Program-made: the position numbers and the translations under genes | Source: Phoronis australis | Taxonomy: Eukaryota > Phoronida > Phoronidae | Length of the DNA: 64,000 nt | Assembly (NCBI GenBank): GCA_002633005.1 | Contig: NMRA01000165.1 | Coordinates: forward strand, 719,766 to 783,765 | Direction: 5' to 3' | The notes under the pieces: generated by a model | Told to the model about the DNA's origin: nothing | The model's database searches: none | What the model saw: only the letters and a program-made list of their open reading frames with translations | Shown: piece after piece, positions 24,597 through 39,500 of the stretch | Layout: every line of letters starts with the position of its first letter | Position numbering within the stretch: the stretch's first letter is position 1

Positions 24597-27500
24597 TCGA
24601 CACCTTGTCCGAGGATGAGGATGATCCGCACATCGGTGAGAGCATTGGTCCGACAACCATGGACCTTCCAGGCAGCTCGGACTTCACACCCACCCCAGGT
24701 GGCCCCTTCTCTGCCTTGACCCCTTCCATGTGGCCCCAACACCTCCTGTCAAAGATCAACAATCCGGTAAGTGCTGGCTCCGATTTATCTAGCTAGTGTG
24801 GGGCGCAAGGTTCTAAATGTAACTCTTGAGCATTGTGTTTGGTCCAACGTGATAATTGCTGCTTGACTCCGTTTCTGTTGTGCAGGATGGTTAGAATTGA
24901 CAGGGCCAAAAAGGGTTTTTTCACTTGTGTAGATTTTGAAGCGTTGGACGTTGTGTGTGAATCATCAAATATCACGCCATTCTGGACATTATGTACTGTT
25001 GTTAAGATGAGTAAAACAGCGTGTGTATAATTAATAGAATGTGTCTGTTCTATACCATAGCAATTTAGAGAGTGAGCTGCATGTGGTTGGATGGAGTGTA
25101 TCTCATGTAATCAGAAGACCATGTTAATACAAACTGTATGTTATTAAAGTTAGCCATACCAGCATTACACACCACACATACTATCGGTGAATTTCAGTGC
25201 AAGATTTGCATAGCGCATTATACTTGGTCCATTATGTGTTCGGCATCAGTAAGCCATACACACAGTGATCTCTATGACGTGTTATATGATGTGTTGCTGC
25301 GATCACTTTGCCAGCAATTGCGACACGACACGACTGAATGGCATGTGACCTGTTTAAAAAACTGCAATCAAACTGTAAAAAGGCATCATCATCCGACATA
25401 GTAAACAATGTCTGCACTGCTTTAAGTTAGAATTAACTGCAACTGACCATCGCCTATAAGTACACTGAGTAACAAGTGGGTAAAAGTAGTTAAATGTACA
25501 CTTGAGACCCTGCAACTGCAAGCTCACTTGCATTACAGAGGTCGTCAGCTGATATAGACTTGCGACGCGCTTGTTGGCGTTGGCGAATTTCTGCCACGTT
25601 TGTATTTTTGGTTGCAGAGATCACTGCATAAACTACTGGCAGATTATGCTCATCTTGGTCAGGGTAATTGGTTTGTCCCAACTGAAAAGCTACTCAGTCA
25701 AGCTCAATTACTGTGAAAATAAGTATGGCATATACCCTTTAGCACAAATCCCTTCTCTTTGTCACATGCAGTGTTTTTAGTTTTAATCATTGGAGGGCAA
25801 TTTTCGGGCCTGCTCAGGAGAATTTTGTGTGATTTTTTAAAAATATTTTTCGTTGGGAAATGGGGTCGATATTTGCCCACAGGTACATAAACCATATACA
25901 TGTCACTTTATTATTTTATTTCCCATTTCCAATTTGCTTTAAACCATCTGTTCTGAGATTTGAAGTTTAAACATGAACGTATCTTGTTAAGCTTTTAAAA
26001 ACTGATAACATAATGTTTGCTTTAAGGATCCTACAATTTGAACTGCACTAGACTAATCAATACCCTCTCAAAGCCAACGTCACATACTTCTGTCAATGTA
26101 GAAGAACTATGTTTGACAATTTGTAGAGCTATCTACATCACTGCTCAGATTGCCGAAGAAGTGGTTGACTTCTCCTGATAACATTTTTCTTGTATGTCCT
26201 CTCTTTATCTCCTGTTTAGAAATTTGAAACGCCCAAAACCCCCAGTGTTGATGTCTTAGCTATTATCAGTAACCAGTGACCAAACATTAAAGCATGACAT
26301 CAATCAAAACTACTGTAAATTAGCTCTCTAAGTATTTCACATGCAATAACAAATATTTTTAAGGCTTAATTGATAGAGATTTTGTCATTAGAATTAGCCG
26401 GTGTTTGTTCAATTTCGACTGCATCAAGCAGTATCAAAAGAGAATTTGGTGGCAACATCAGCTCAAAATCAACTACCGGAGTGTTTGTAAAAGTGACCCG
26501 GTAATTACATCCAAGTGAGGCATCCCTGCTGAGAGTTCATTACAGGTAGTGGACGTGCGTCATTAGCAAGACGTCTGCTTTTGGTCATTAACATAATGAT
26601 ACTCCCACACCTCACCACACAACACTTTTGAAGAGCATAGAATGATCTGCGTGTTTAGAACATAGCAATGTGGGAGAGAGTGGTGTCAAGATGTTCTTTT
26701 TGAAGTTATAACATGCTAACCTAAGCGCTTAGTTCTTTTAAAAACTGCAATAAACTCACCCCTACATTAAACTGATTGTTCTTGTGTCTGCCATAGAATT
26801 TTATCTTTTTGCCTGTAGTTTACTCCCAAGAAGTAGGTATTAAGGCCCACATGCCTGTACTTGAAATAATGTTTTTTCAAAAGACTATTTTTGCTTTCAA
26901 GTTTTTGCTTCAGTGGTGCTCAAAGATGACACACATAGTTGCTCTACAATTTTATCTGCAGAATAACGAAATAACAACAATGTCTTACCACTGATAATGT
27001 GTTCTGTTTACTCAAGGAGGAGTGTAGTTTTTATGAATAGTAATTTTGTGTCAGATTTTATTTTCCTCACTTTTTACCCCATATTGATCCAAAGCTGTAT
27101 ATTTGTGTTCGCACAGCTTAGTACCAAGGCTAATAGGATACATGACTGCCAGTAGGACGGCTTTTAAAGGGTACCGTGGTTTCTCTAATAGTTCGTACAC
27201 TCTATTAGTCATACACGGCCCCTTGAAGCATGATGTTTGTACAGTAGGCGTCCTAGGGAAAAATAGTTCATACACTAGTGTACGAACTATTAGAGAAAAT
27301 ACCATATGTTACTTTTTCTACTGAATATGTTATGAGAGATTCCCAGTTCAGGAGTTTGCGCATACACAAAACGTCTTTTGGCTCTTCGATAATCTTCGTT
27401 CTTTCTGTAAGCAAGCTACAGTACAAGACAAAAGTAATCGGACAAAATATGGTTTTCCTGCCATGAGGAGTCATTCGATTAACTGCAAAAGTGACTTGTA

Positions 27501-30500
27501 ATAAATGTTATGGGAAACAAATTAATATTGCATACACCTTCCAACTTTCCGGTTAATGCCTCTTTGTTTTTGGTCATGAGGGCAAACCGTTTTGACTTCT
27601 GACTATGAATTTGACTTTTGCCAAGCTGTCCTGAGGGGGGGGGGGATTCCGGGTCATTTTGTCTGAATACATTGGACATATTCTATACATAAAAATACGT
27701 TATTTGGGGCACTGTGCATCCTACATTTTCAAAAGATCTCCACAACTGAAAACTTAACATATCAGAAGTGAGCCTGTGCGAACCATGCAGGGGCCAACAT
27801 TTTTTGTACTGTGTAAGAGTACTTGCAGCTGCTCTGTCTGAAGTACACACATACTTAAACAGTAAAAACACTGCAGTACAGAAAGGCTGTGTTTGTTCAA
27901 CTGTTTACATTTTTAAACTGATGGCAATTTATTTACGAAGAGAAATCTCATTTTTTTATTTTCCAGCAGTACCTAGCATTTTTTCTCAGCACCTGAAAAC
28001 ACAAACATGCCAAGGGGACCATTGGCAGTGTTGCAAGTGCTGGTAAACAGGTTGCAGCGACAAGTTGAAACTGGGTTCATGTGTGGAGAACACTAGGTGT
28101 TCTACTGGAATATGTAAACAAGTATATTGGTGTGGGCTTAGGTCACCGTGAAGGACTTCAGTGACCACTTCATTTTCATAAAAAACCCTTATCAGGGATT
28201 TCGGTGGACCAACATGTAAACAAAGTGCAAGTTGTGTGTCATGTTCTCGTGTAGCAATCTTTCTTTCTGTTAATTAACGACAACAAATAGACATTATTTT
28301 CAATTGTTTGGCATGTCACTATGATTTTGACTGCTAAATAAATAAAAGTGTAACATTTGGAACATAGTTACATTCATCTGGCTTAAGAGCAGAGAATGAT
28401 CATGCTTTTCAAACATTGATCACGATTTCATACATGGCTTTTCAAAGGTGACGCAAGATTTCCGGTGCAAAACATTTTAAACAGGTGCAGCAATGTGTTT
28501 GATTATTTGTAAGGATAACACTGCTTACTGTGACCTTCTGTCACAGCTCATCATTACAGTTGCTAGGCGCCCAGATGGCCCTTATTCTTTTCCTGAACAA
28601 AACAGACATATCTGACAGTGATCAAGCCTGTGGCTGTCGACAGTGCAGTTTATGGACAGGCAACTTAAAAGCATAATTTATAATGATTACAAATATGTTA
28701 CAAACCATGCTGGTGTGATTAATATCCATCATTTACCCATCTGTTTCTCACTTGTCCTTTTTGTGATGTATGCAGGGTTTTCTTGTTTACAACTAACATA
28801 TTTTGTTTCTTGTACACAAGCTGTAGGTCAAAGGGATTTTTCCTACTTGCTCACCACTTAAAAATGCTCGCATTACAAATTGCAGTTTGTTTATCCATGC
28901 TGACCTCTGTAATTTTTGCACAAATAGAATTGCCAAAATAACATTTTTTCCATTTTTCAAACACTGATTACAAAGTGCTTAAAGTTTTACCATGAAAGTT
29001 TTGTTTTATGTTGAATTCAAGTTTATCTCAACATTTGCTTTTGTTAAGAAATTTGAAAAAAATAAATTTACATGTCTGTCATCTTGTGAGCAGCATTTAC
29101 TGTACTCAACTACACAAAACAAATTTATCTTTCTGTGCGATAAAATAAAACTGATTTTCATTGCAAACAAATCACTCTTGGAGGAGGATGGCGAGTAAGA
29201 CTGTTGAAATATCGGTTTTTGAAGTTTGACTTGCCAATCTTTCCGTGATTGGACCAGTTGCTCTCTCTTTTCAGGTGTACAATGCTGTCAACGTAGTATT
29301 TTCCCATTGGTCATTCTGGTGTCAATTAAGTTATTGCTTAAATAAAAAGTTGCTAAGCACTGATAATAATATTTTTGAAAAGCTGACCTGTTATAAATCG
29401 TTACTAGTAGTCCATCTTGACTCCGAAGTGTGTTACTGTATCCAGCATACATTTCAAAATCCTGATCAATCCCACATTGCATTTTGTATCTCTGCAAAAG
29501 GAGAACTGAATTTGAGACATGTGAATGGCTTTGCTGACTAGTGTATTTGCTAGAGCTATCAGCTTATCTAGTTATTGTTAAGACGTTTATGATGCCTTTA
29601 GCCAGCATTCAATATATTGCCCTCATTGTTTTGCAAATGTGCCTGTATACATTATGATCACCTATGGTGGTAAGGCCCAGTTTACACACTGCAAACTTTA
29701 ATTTGGCTTTTAAGCCCTCTTTGTGTCTCAAGTCAGTTTACGGAACCAGCGTATGTAAATGGTACCAAGCCAAACCCGCTTGAGGAGATGGATTTGAACC
29801 AAATTAAGTCTTAGCCGATATGTACCTCGCAAGTGTAAACGGGCTATCGAATCACATCGACTCATATGGGAAATGATGTATAGTTGCGCATATGCAGATA
29901 TGGTTCCTGGGTCTATTTTCGTTCGCAGTATCCCGCGTCTGTGACACCTTATCTCAACGCATGTTACAAATGATCTCTACTATGGCCAAACAAAAGCAAA
30001 ACGGGAGAGATAATGATGCTACTTGAGGTATGGGGGCCGGGTCACCATTCTCTCTTGCGAGGGTGGCAGGACTCCCCAGCGGAACATGAAATCTGTCACT
30101 AGTATCTTGGTCTTGGTGGTGTAGAGGAAACAGTTTGAGCTGGTCGGAATAATTGCTAATGTGGTGTAAATGTGAGACAAAGCAATTTGAGCCCCTAGAG
30201 CTGTATAATGTAAACTCAGTTGGTGTTATACCATAAATATGGTGTAAGCAGACAGATCACCTATACATTATCTGTATTGTTCTCTTGACAAACCAAAAAC
30301 ATGTTTGTAACAGTACATGACCACAGAATGGTCAGGCCAGCTGTTGCCAGTATTATGCCGTTCTAGTGTGGAGAATAATGATGCGCATCACATAAAATAC
30401 ATGACACCTTTGATTAGATAGCTGACATTTCCATGAATATAAATAGTCTGTCTATGTGGGTGTTTATGTGTTAGAGCACCAATAACAGGTTTGATAGAAT

Positions 30501-33500
30501 CGATATGATGTATTAATACAAAGTGATGCAGTAGTGTTCAGCATATGGAATGAATGGGGCATAGTAGAACATGATTATTTGGGAATATTACAAGTATTTG
30601 TTATTGCTTGTATGTTCATTTGAAAATGTAATTACTTGTAAGTCAGTTTAGGCATATCTGTTGACATCGTTAGGGTCTTTGATACTGAATATCGACCTCA
30701 TTCATCTTTAAGATCATTTTGAGTACAACATTTGAGAATCGTGAAAAATTCTCTTCACTTGGCCAGAATATCATTCCTCTCTAACAATTAAAAATTCCCC
30801 TCAGGTGTAAAATTGGTTTCAATTCATGTCCATGAAAGAATCAATTTACAAGAAAATGTAAATTTCTTAAACTCCTGATTTTAAGAGGAATATGAAATTG
30901 TCTCTTCACGAAAGACATGCTATACCCTGTGCCCGGTTGCCTAGAACAGTCGCTTTATCTTCTGCATTTTTGTGTCATTATTTACCTACAGGTGATAATG
31001 TTTTTCTAACATTTTATCTTTATATGAGGTCTTTAACTAATGACACCATTTTTTAATAAAATATCTGAAAACAGCCCTAATTTCAATGAAAATGAATAGA
31101 GACTTGGTCCTTAAATTAGAAGTGTTGCATGATAAGATCCCTGTCTATTTTCAGTAATATTGAGTACTCAGCGTAGAGTTTACACTCAATCTGCGTCAAA
31201 ACCAAAAGTTGGCTTAGTGTTTTTACAAGTCCACAAATGCAGCACTTGAAAAGTTAAGGAACATAGCTGAGTCCCTTTTTCTTAGGACTATTTCATGCAA
31301 CTGTGCATTGGGGCACAGAACTATGAAAAATGCTAACGACTTCATCACGGGGAGCAAAAAGTTCACTAATTGACAAGTGTCTCTAAAAATTCTACCATAG
31401 CTGCCAAAATCTCTGGCATAGTGTGATTCTGATTATCATCTAGTACAATACATCCTTAACACCGCGTCTTCAGTTTTCTGATAGAGTTGTCCCCACTGAC
31501 GTTGAGCGACAAGTCGTATGATTACCGCACCCTTCTTCATGTGATTCAATCGTGTTTTCAGCCTGAAGATGCCTCTGGACAGATGGACTACAGATACGAT
31601 GAATTTGGTTTCAAAGTTGAAGAGGAAGGTGAGTGGTGGTGGTGGAATCTGAAAATGTTTCAGAATCGATTAATTTGAAAATCATTTCCGATTCGAGGCT
31701 CTGTTTCTCTAGCGAACATCAGATGATGATGCCTTTGGTTGCCAGGCAAAGATTTGCGTGCGGCCGAGGAGACTTTGCCCTGTTTGCTTGACTTCTTGAA
31801 AAGTTTTAGCAGTACTAGACGAAGAGTTGTGTGCAGCCGAGGAAACATTGCGCCATTTCCAATTTTTTAGAAACATCACAAAATCAATTTTACTCTTTTG
31901 TAATCGGATCTCGATTCAATGTTTTTCTTTAGCGACGATGTCGGCGACAAATTGTCGAATTGTTGCAAGACTAGTGAGTGGTGTTATTATTCGTGTGGAT
32001 GATGGTTGGTTTTGTCCAAGACCTGTCTGTCTGAAATGATGAAGTGGCTCTCATAGGGTGAGGGGGCCATAGTAAAAGTAATACATATGACGATAAGTCT
32101 GTTGGCTTGTATCAAGCAACATTGTGTGGGAATCTAGTAGTTATTTTTGTGCATCCGTTCATAAACCTTGTGTTTGAACCAGAGATAATGGATTGTGGTT
32201 CCGTGGTTTGTACATATTGACTTTGTAGGTTTTGTATTTTGTAATGAATATAAACCACTTTTAATTATGGAAGATTATGTAATCGTATGGAGGTGACGTA
32301 CACAAAATGTGAGCTAATCTGAAAGTTGCTACGGTTGCGTGTTCCTAATTTTAGTACCATTTACATGACAAACAAGCTTTCTTGACTGGAGATGTTCATT
32401 CTTTGCTATAATATAGAAAACGCAGTATCGTGGTACAATTTTGAAAGTTTTTCTAACATGGAAATGAGCATGGGATTGCCTTGAATTCAAGTACTAAATG
32501 TACTACCACATATTGGCTGCTGTTGTGATGTGTTTTGTATTCTGGAGCAACTTGAGATGATAATTTGGTGAATGCGTCTATTGATTCATATTAAATTTCT
32601 TCCTGATCTTTCAGATGGTCCTGAGGAGAACTCTAGCAAACTTCTAAGCACTCCTTTCATAGAGGACCCCCAGCACCGCCTGAAGTGGACAGCATACCTC
32701 GAGTTCACGCACAACCACGAAGTGGGAGACCTGACCTGGGACAGGGTACGTGGGATGGTTAGACGTTGTGCTTGGAAATCGTTGTTAGTAGTACTGTGCT
32801 GCCATTCTATTTATCGCGTCCGTGGTTAACCTTTCGCCATTCTTGCGAGACTTTTAACATATTTTGTTTTTTCCTGTTTGCAAAGTTTTTTTATTTACAT
32901 ATAAGCAGCTGTGTTGTTATCAGAAAGATTTTAAATGTTATTCGTGTTACTCACTAGGTGGAGCAGCGGTTGCCGCGGTCGGAGAAGCTGCGGCTGATGA
33001 TCAAGCAGGGCATACCTCACTCCCTTCGCCAGCACATCTGGCCCAGGATCTCCGGCGCCCTGGAGAAGAAGAAGAACTCACATACCAGCTACAAAGACAT
33101 TGTAAAAACCAGCTCCAATGACTTTCTGGTCACATCCAAGCAAATTGAGAAGGTATCCGGATCCTATAGAACGTCAATAGCAAATGCTGTTTATTATAAT
33201 GAAAGTAGAAAAGTGACCTCCACTTGAACTTCTTTCAAATTTTGTTGCTTACTTGGGCGATGTGGGCAATAAGTGAAGTCAAATTTTCTCCATCTTTAGA
33301 CATTTCACAGTGTTGGTAGTGATTGGAAGTATGATGGTTGTAAAGAAATTTGAAAATTCTGTATAGTGCCACTGCTTTAAATCTTCATCCAGGTTGTTTG
33401 TGAACTCTAGGTGGTGCTGAACAATATTGTCTTTAATTTTCTGGTGGCACCACTGATTTGAGTTGGTTGCCACTACACTGAAAATGCACTTCGGTGTATG

Positions 33501-36500
33501 CAATCTTGGCTGTGTGCCGTAGGCGCAATAATCTTACGAGTAAATCTTATGTGATGAGGTGCTTTACTTCTAGTGCGTGCAGGGCTTGGAATTTTCTCTT
33601 TTTAGAGGATTTCATCTTTTTGGTTTCAATTTCTTCTTTAATATTTGATTTCCAATTTCTTATTTTTTGCGTATCTTTTTTATCAATATTTTGAATTTAT
33701 TCATGCAAAACGTTCAATTAAATCTTACAACACAACAAAATATTTCTATCCCATGAGCCTATTTATTTGTGGAACGATACATCACTTGGAAAATTTTCCT
33801 CTTTTTTGTGATTAGTCATACCAAACCCTGATGGTGTTATCGCGCAAAGATCTTGTGTTATGGAATGCAGCCCCTATGATGGCTGTTTTTTCCACCTTTA
33901 TTACTTGCATGTCTGTGTTAAAACTTACCACCTTCCCTCTCTGTAGGACCTGTTGCGCACAATGCCGAGTAATGCATGCTTCTGCAACATCAACAGCACT
34001 GGTATCCCACGGTTACGGAGGGTACTGCGCGGCCTGGCCTGGCTCTACCCTGACATTGGTTACTGCCAGGGCACGGGAATGGTGAGTCCAGTGGTTTTGT
34101 TAATCAGTATATTCTTGTAGTTACCGATCAATGTCCATACAAGTTGTTAGACTGCTGTTTATAATTATTATGTAGTGTGATTTCTTTACTACCGACGTCA
34201 GTGCTCGTGATCACTCTTTCTAGGCAGGCTCAGCAATTCAGTCAATGTTGGTCACTAATACTAGTCTCCCCATATTTGATTCAGACTGTCTTTATCTTGC
34301 TACCAAATACCAACCATAATTTCTGTATATTTTACCCCTCTCCTCCAATCTCCTTGATGAGGCCCTCTTCTTGGCAATCCATGTTGACTTCTAATGACAG
34401 CTTGTCAACCTCCACGTGAACTGTGGGCTGCATTTCTCTATATACTTACCATAATCTCCTCAATTCCCGCCAGATTGCCGCCTCTCTCTTGCTGTTCCTG
34501 GAGGAAGAGGAGGCATTCTGGATGATGTGTACTATCATCGAAGATCTGCTTCCTGCCTCCTACTACTCCAGCACACTGATTGGTGTACAGGCCGACCAGA
34601 GAGTCCTGAGGCAGCTCATAGTCAGCTACTTGCCTGATACAGACCTGGTGTTGAAGGAGCACGATATTGGTACGTGAAGCATTACCTGAGTTGGTAAGGT
34701 TAGATTTTAAAGGTGTGTCTTTCCATACAGGCTCACTGGTAAGTGTTCAGGTTGACCAGAGAGTCCTGAGGCAGCTCAGTCAGCTGTTTGCCTGATACAG
34801 ACCTACTCATTTTGCTGAACATATCTGACCTCATGTTTAAGTCCATAGACATATTTTGCTGGAAGTAGAAATTTAAGAAATGGGAAATAGGCGGATCAGC
34901 AAAGAATTTTTTCTGGACATGCTACAAAATGCTTGTGACTGCATTCTTCAGTTGCTGCATCCCTTTCATAGTTTTGTCAATCTCTTGCAGAGCTGTCGCT
35001 GATCAGCCTTCACTGGTTCCTGACGTCCTACGCCAGCGTGGTTCACATGAAGGTGCTTTTGCGTATCTGGGACCTGCTCTTCTACGAAGGCTCCGTTGTG
35101 CTCTTCCAGGTCACTCTAGGCATGCTGAAGATGAAGGTGGGTGGACAGTGAAACCTTCTGTTTGTAGTCTTGGGTTGAGTTGACTTGACTATTACGTACC
35201 ACTTTGGTTGTTAACTTATGCGAAAACATCTCGAAATAGCCAGGATGAATACTCTGACTAATGGATGGCTAAGAGGGGAATGTTATCTTTATTAATTATT
35301 AGTCAGTTTGCTAAATTTTACTTATTCTGTGAAAATGAAATTAATAAAGAAAGTATTTCAAACCGGAAGTAGGACACTAGAAAAACGTTCAAATTAGGTC
35401 AAGTTTGGGGCATCATATCTGGCAAATGGCTTATTAGATTCAAATGAAACTTTCAACTACTGTGCTTAATGCACTGTTCTCAAAAACACTGTTGGGATTA
35501 TTGTTTTTAAAATGTTCCTCTTTTGCATGGAACGTGCGTTTATTGCCACTTTCATTTAAAATTTCTATAGATTTAATGTATTANTTAAAACTTACCACCT
35601 TCCCTCTCTGTAGGACCTGTTGCGCACAATGCCGAGTAATGCATGCTTCTGCAACATCAACAGCACTGGTATCCCACGGTTACGGAGGGTACTGCGCGGC
35701 CTGGCCTGGCTCTACCCTGACATTGGTTACTGCCAGGGCACGGGAATGGTGAGTCCAGTGGTTTTGTTAATCAGTATATTCTTGTAGTTACCGATCAATG
35801 TCCATACAAGTTGTTAGACTGCTGTTTATAATTATTATGTAGTGTGATTTCTTTACTACCGACGTCAGTGCTCGTGATCACTCTTTCTAGGCAGGCTCAG
35901 CAATTCAGTCAATGTTGGTCACTAATACTAGTCTCCCCATATTTGATTCAGACTGTCTTTATCTTGCTACCAAATACCAACCATAATTTCTGTATATTTT
36001 ACCCCTCTCCTCCAATCTCCTTGATGAGGCCCTCTTCTTGGCAATCCATGTTGACTTCTAATGACAGCTTGTCAACCTCCACGTGAACTGTGGGCTGCAT
36101 TTCTCTATATACTTACCATAATCTCCTTAATTCCCGCCAGATTGCCGCCTCTCTCTTGCTGTTCCTCGAGGAAGAGGAGGCGTTCTGGATGATGTGTACT
36201 ATCATCGAAGATCTGCTTCCTGCTTCCTACTACTCCAGCACACTGATTGGTGTACAGGCCGACCAGAGAGTCCTGAGGCAGCTCATAGTCAGCTACTTGC
36301 CTGATACAGACCTGGTGTTGAAGGAGCACGATATTGGTACGTGAAGCATTGTGTGAGTTGGTAAGGTTAGATTTTAAAGGTGTGTCTTTCAATACAGGCT
36401 CACTGGTAAGTGTTCAGGTTGACCAGAGAGTCCTGATGCAGGTCAGTCAGCTGTTTGTCTGATACAGATCTACTCACAGAGCACCACATTTGGCTCTCAG

Positions 36501-39500
36501 CAACATGCATTTCATTCATTTTCCTGAACATATCTGATATTATGTTGAAGTCCATAGACATATTTTGCTGGGAGTAGAAATTTAATAAATGGTAAATAGG
36601 CGGATCAGCAAAGAATTTTTTCTGGACATGCTACAAAATGCTTGTGACTGCATTCTTCAGTTGCTGCATTCCTTTCCTAGTTTTGTCAAACTCTTGCAGA
36701 ACTGTCGCTGATCAGCCTTCACTGGTTCCTGACGTCCTACGCCAGCGTGGTTCACATGAAGGTGCTTCTGCGTATCTGGGACCTGCTCTTCTACGAAGGC
36801 TCCGTTGTGCTCTTCCAGGTCACATTAGGCATGCTGAAGATGAAGGTGGGTGGACGGTGAAACTTCTTCTGTTTGTAGTCTTGGGTTGAGTTGTCTTGAC
36901 TATTACGTACCACTGTGGTTGTTAACTTATGTAAAAACGTCTCGAAATAGCCAGGATGAATACTCTTGACTTATGGATGGTTAAGAGGGGAATGTTATCT
37001 TTATTAATTAAGATGTTTTTAGTCAGTTTACTACATTTTACTTATCCTGTGAAAACGAAATTAATAAAGTGTTTCAAACCGGAAATAGGACTCTAGAAAA
37101 GCGTTCAAATTTGGTCAAGTTTGGGGCATCATATCTGGCTAATGGCTGATTAAATTCAAATGAAACTTTCAACTACTGTGTTGTTTTTAAAATGTTCCTC
37201 TTTTGCATGGAACATGCGTTTATTACCACTTTCATTTAAAATTTCTATAGATTTAACGTATTGGTTGTAATTTGGCTAAATGCTTTTGACTTGGCAATAA
37301 GATCCCACACAACTTCCTGCTCTAATAAGTGAGGGACATGTGTAGTTGGTGTGTGCAGTTTTTTAAGATTTCTGTAAATTATTTTAGACAAATGAGTGTT
37401 TTCTGACAAATATTTTGTATTCCTGTTTATTTCCCTATTGATAAAGTAATGTTTAAAACCTTATGTAACATTTTCAGGAGCCAGAGTTAATGCAGTTAGA
37501 CAACTCAGCCCAGATATTCAACTGTCTCTCTGATGCCCCTGGCGACGTACAGGACGTCGATGACTTGATCGAGGTATTAACAGTATTGTGTCTTTTGTGA
37601 GTTAAACATACACTGTCCACTTCCTTTATTGTTAAAAACTTCTTCAAAGGAATTTAATGGCGATCCAATCTTGTTAAATTTTATTCTTAGTTGATCCTCT
37701 TTCAACACGTCAAATGTTTTCAAAATAACCAGAACTTAATATGAAATTTTCAGATGATAGTTGACTTTCTTCCGGTTCACTACCAAAATAGCTGGTGCAG
37801 TTGAACGGCTTTGAACTTGCTTTTCTGGGAATTGTCAGTAAAAACGTAAATACATGCTGAGCTTAAATTTACAATTACATCTTCCTATTTTAGTGACGTT
37901 CTGAGATTGGTGAAACTTACTGTGTTTTAAACTGGTAGAACTAAAGGAAAGTCTTCATCATTTCCATTCTAGCCTTCCACGATTGTAGTATGTCCTGGCT
38001 GGAGCTATTGGATGTTATTGTTGACATTTTGAAGCATTTCAAACTTGTCTTATCCTAGTTTGAGGCCTCTAAAAAGCTTGCACAATCTCTTTAAATTGCA
38101 TGCTACAAACGATTCATCCCTTGCCTTTGTTCTTGTTCAGATTTCCTACCGAGTAGCCATGTCTCTCACAGACGTCATCATCGACACGCACCGACGAAAA
38201 CATCTGGCTTATCTCATGGCTGACCAGGGAACGCTGGTCAATCCGGAGTCGAGCAGGAACCTGCCAAAACAGGTAAAGTGAGAAGGGCTTTCTGCGGAAT
38301 TTATTTCTTCATGAAATTTGTCTGTCACAAAGGTGTTGGGTTTATGGTGTACATTGGGTTTATGGTGTACATTGGGTTTTGTTGCTATGTAATTAACTTA
38401 TCTTAAAGCCTGGCAGGGAAGCCAATCTTCTTGTGTTGTATGGACATTCTTTTTACAACATTCATTTATGAATAACTGTTCACAGTTCTTTTCTTTTGAT
38501 CTGTTCATTCTCAAGCACATTCTTTCAACAAACCCATTTCTTTATCCACAAGCCAGTCTAGTGACTCCATACAATTTGGTTCACACAAACACTGTACATC
38601 ATAGAATAGAGGAATAACACTACGGATGCAAGTATATTCATCGTTACAGTACTCCAATGTTTTACTTCATCTTCAGAGTTACAAAATATTGTAACTATGA
38701 ACATATTTTGTGTTTGTCATGTTATTCCTCATTGATATATGACCTAAGCGTAACATCATTAACAATGAAATAGCTGTCCCACTATGACAGTTGTTTAGAA
38801 TTAGCTTTTCGCTACCTTTGATCGTTTGTTATGCACTATTTAAAATGTTAGTTGTTGCCGTGAAATGAAAAATATAGCGACTGATTTGGGTAAGGTAGTG
38901 CAATTGAAGACTTGTTTTTCAATAGTGCTTGGACAAGAAAATTGCAGTCTGACTAACGTTATTTCATTTCTAAATGATGTTTTCATTTCTGAATCAGCAA
39001 TTGAACAAAAGACAGCTGAAGCGGTCCAAGTCTCTCATCTCACTACTGTTATGGGGTGTGGACGATGATGACGACTGGGGTAAAGCTAAGAATATCCGAC
39101 AGACCGAGCTCCTCGTCGACCTACGGGAGGCCATACTGCAGATAGCCCGACACTTCCAGTCAGTCGACCCAAAAAATATGAAAATAGTGAGTGACCTTTC
39201 AACTTTCAACTAATGTGTGTTTTGTTTTATTATCATTCAGTGATGACAATAAGCAAAGAGAGTACTGAAAGTGCAAAAGGGCGTTACATCTGAGCTAGTA
39301 ATTTTTTATGTGTAAGCTGACAGCTCGTGTTTAATTCTGCTAAACTTGTCGGCGTAACGTGGTTTTTCGTGCTGGTTTGCCGGTCTTCATAGAAATAGGC
39401 GTCAGCCCTACCAAGTTCAAGCAGAAATCTAAACGAAGGTTTTCAGTATTTTGATTAACCACTACGTACGTCTAGTAGTTGCGCAATTGACTCGAAGTGT

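Larger units (their letters stand above)
24767..31561 (+). other. SGSM3 intron 1 (6.8 kb)
   Basis: No additional exon or nested gene was recognised on either strand. The intron contains the inverted-repeat element at 27180-27298 and a MITE at 29674-29845; the rest is AT-rich unique sequence. Confidence 0.6.

Noticed and set aside
33918-36845. Real tandem duplication of SGSM3 exons 5-7
   Set aside because: The N at the exact junction, the identical first 545 bases and purely synonymous coding differences fit unmerged alleles better. Splicing both sets would also duplicate half a TBC domain.
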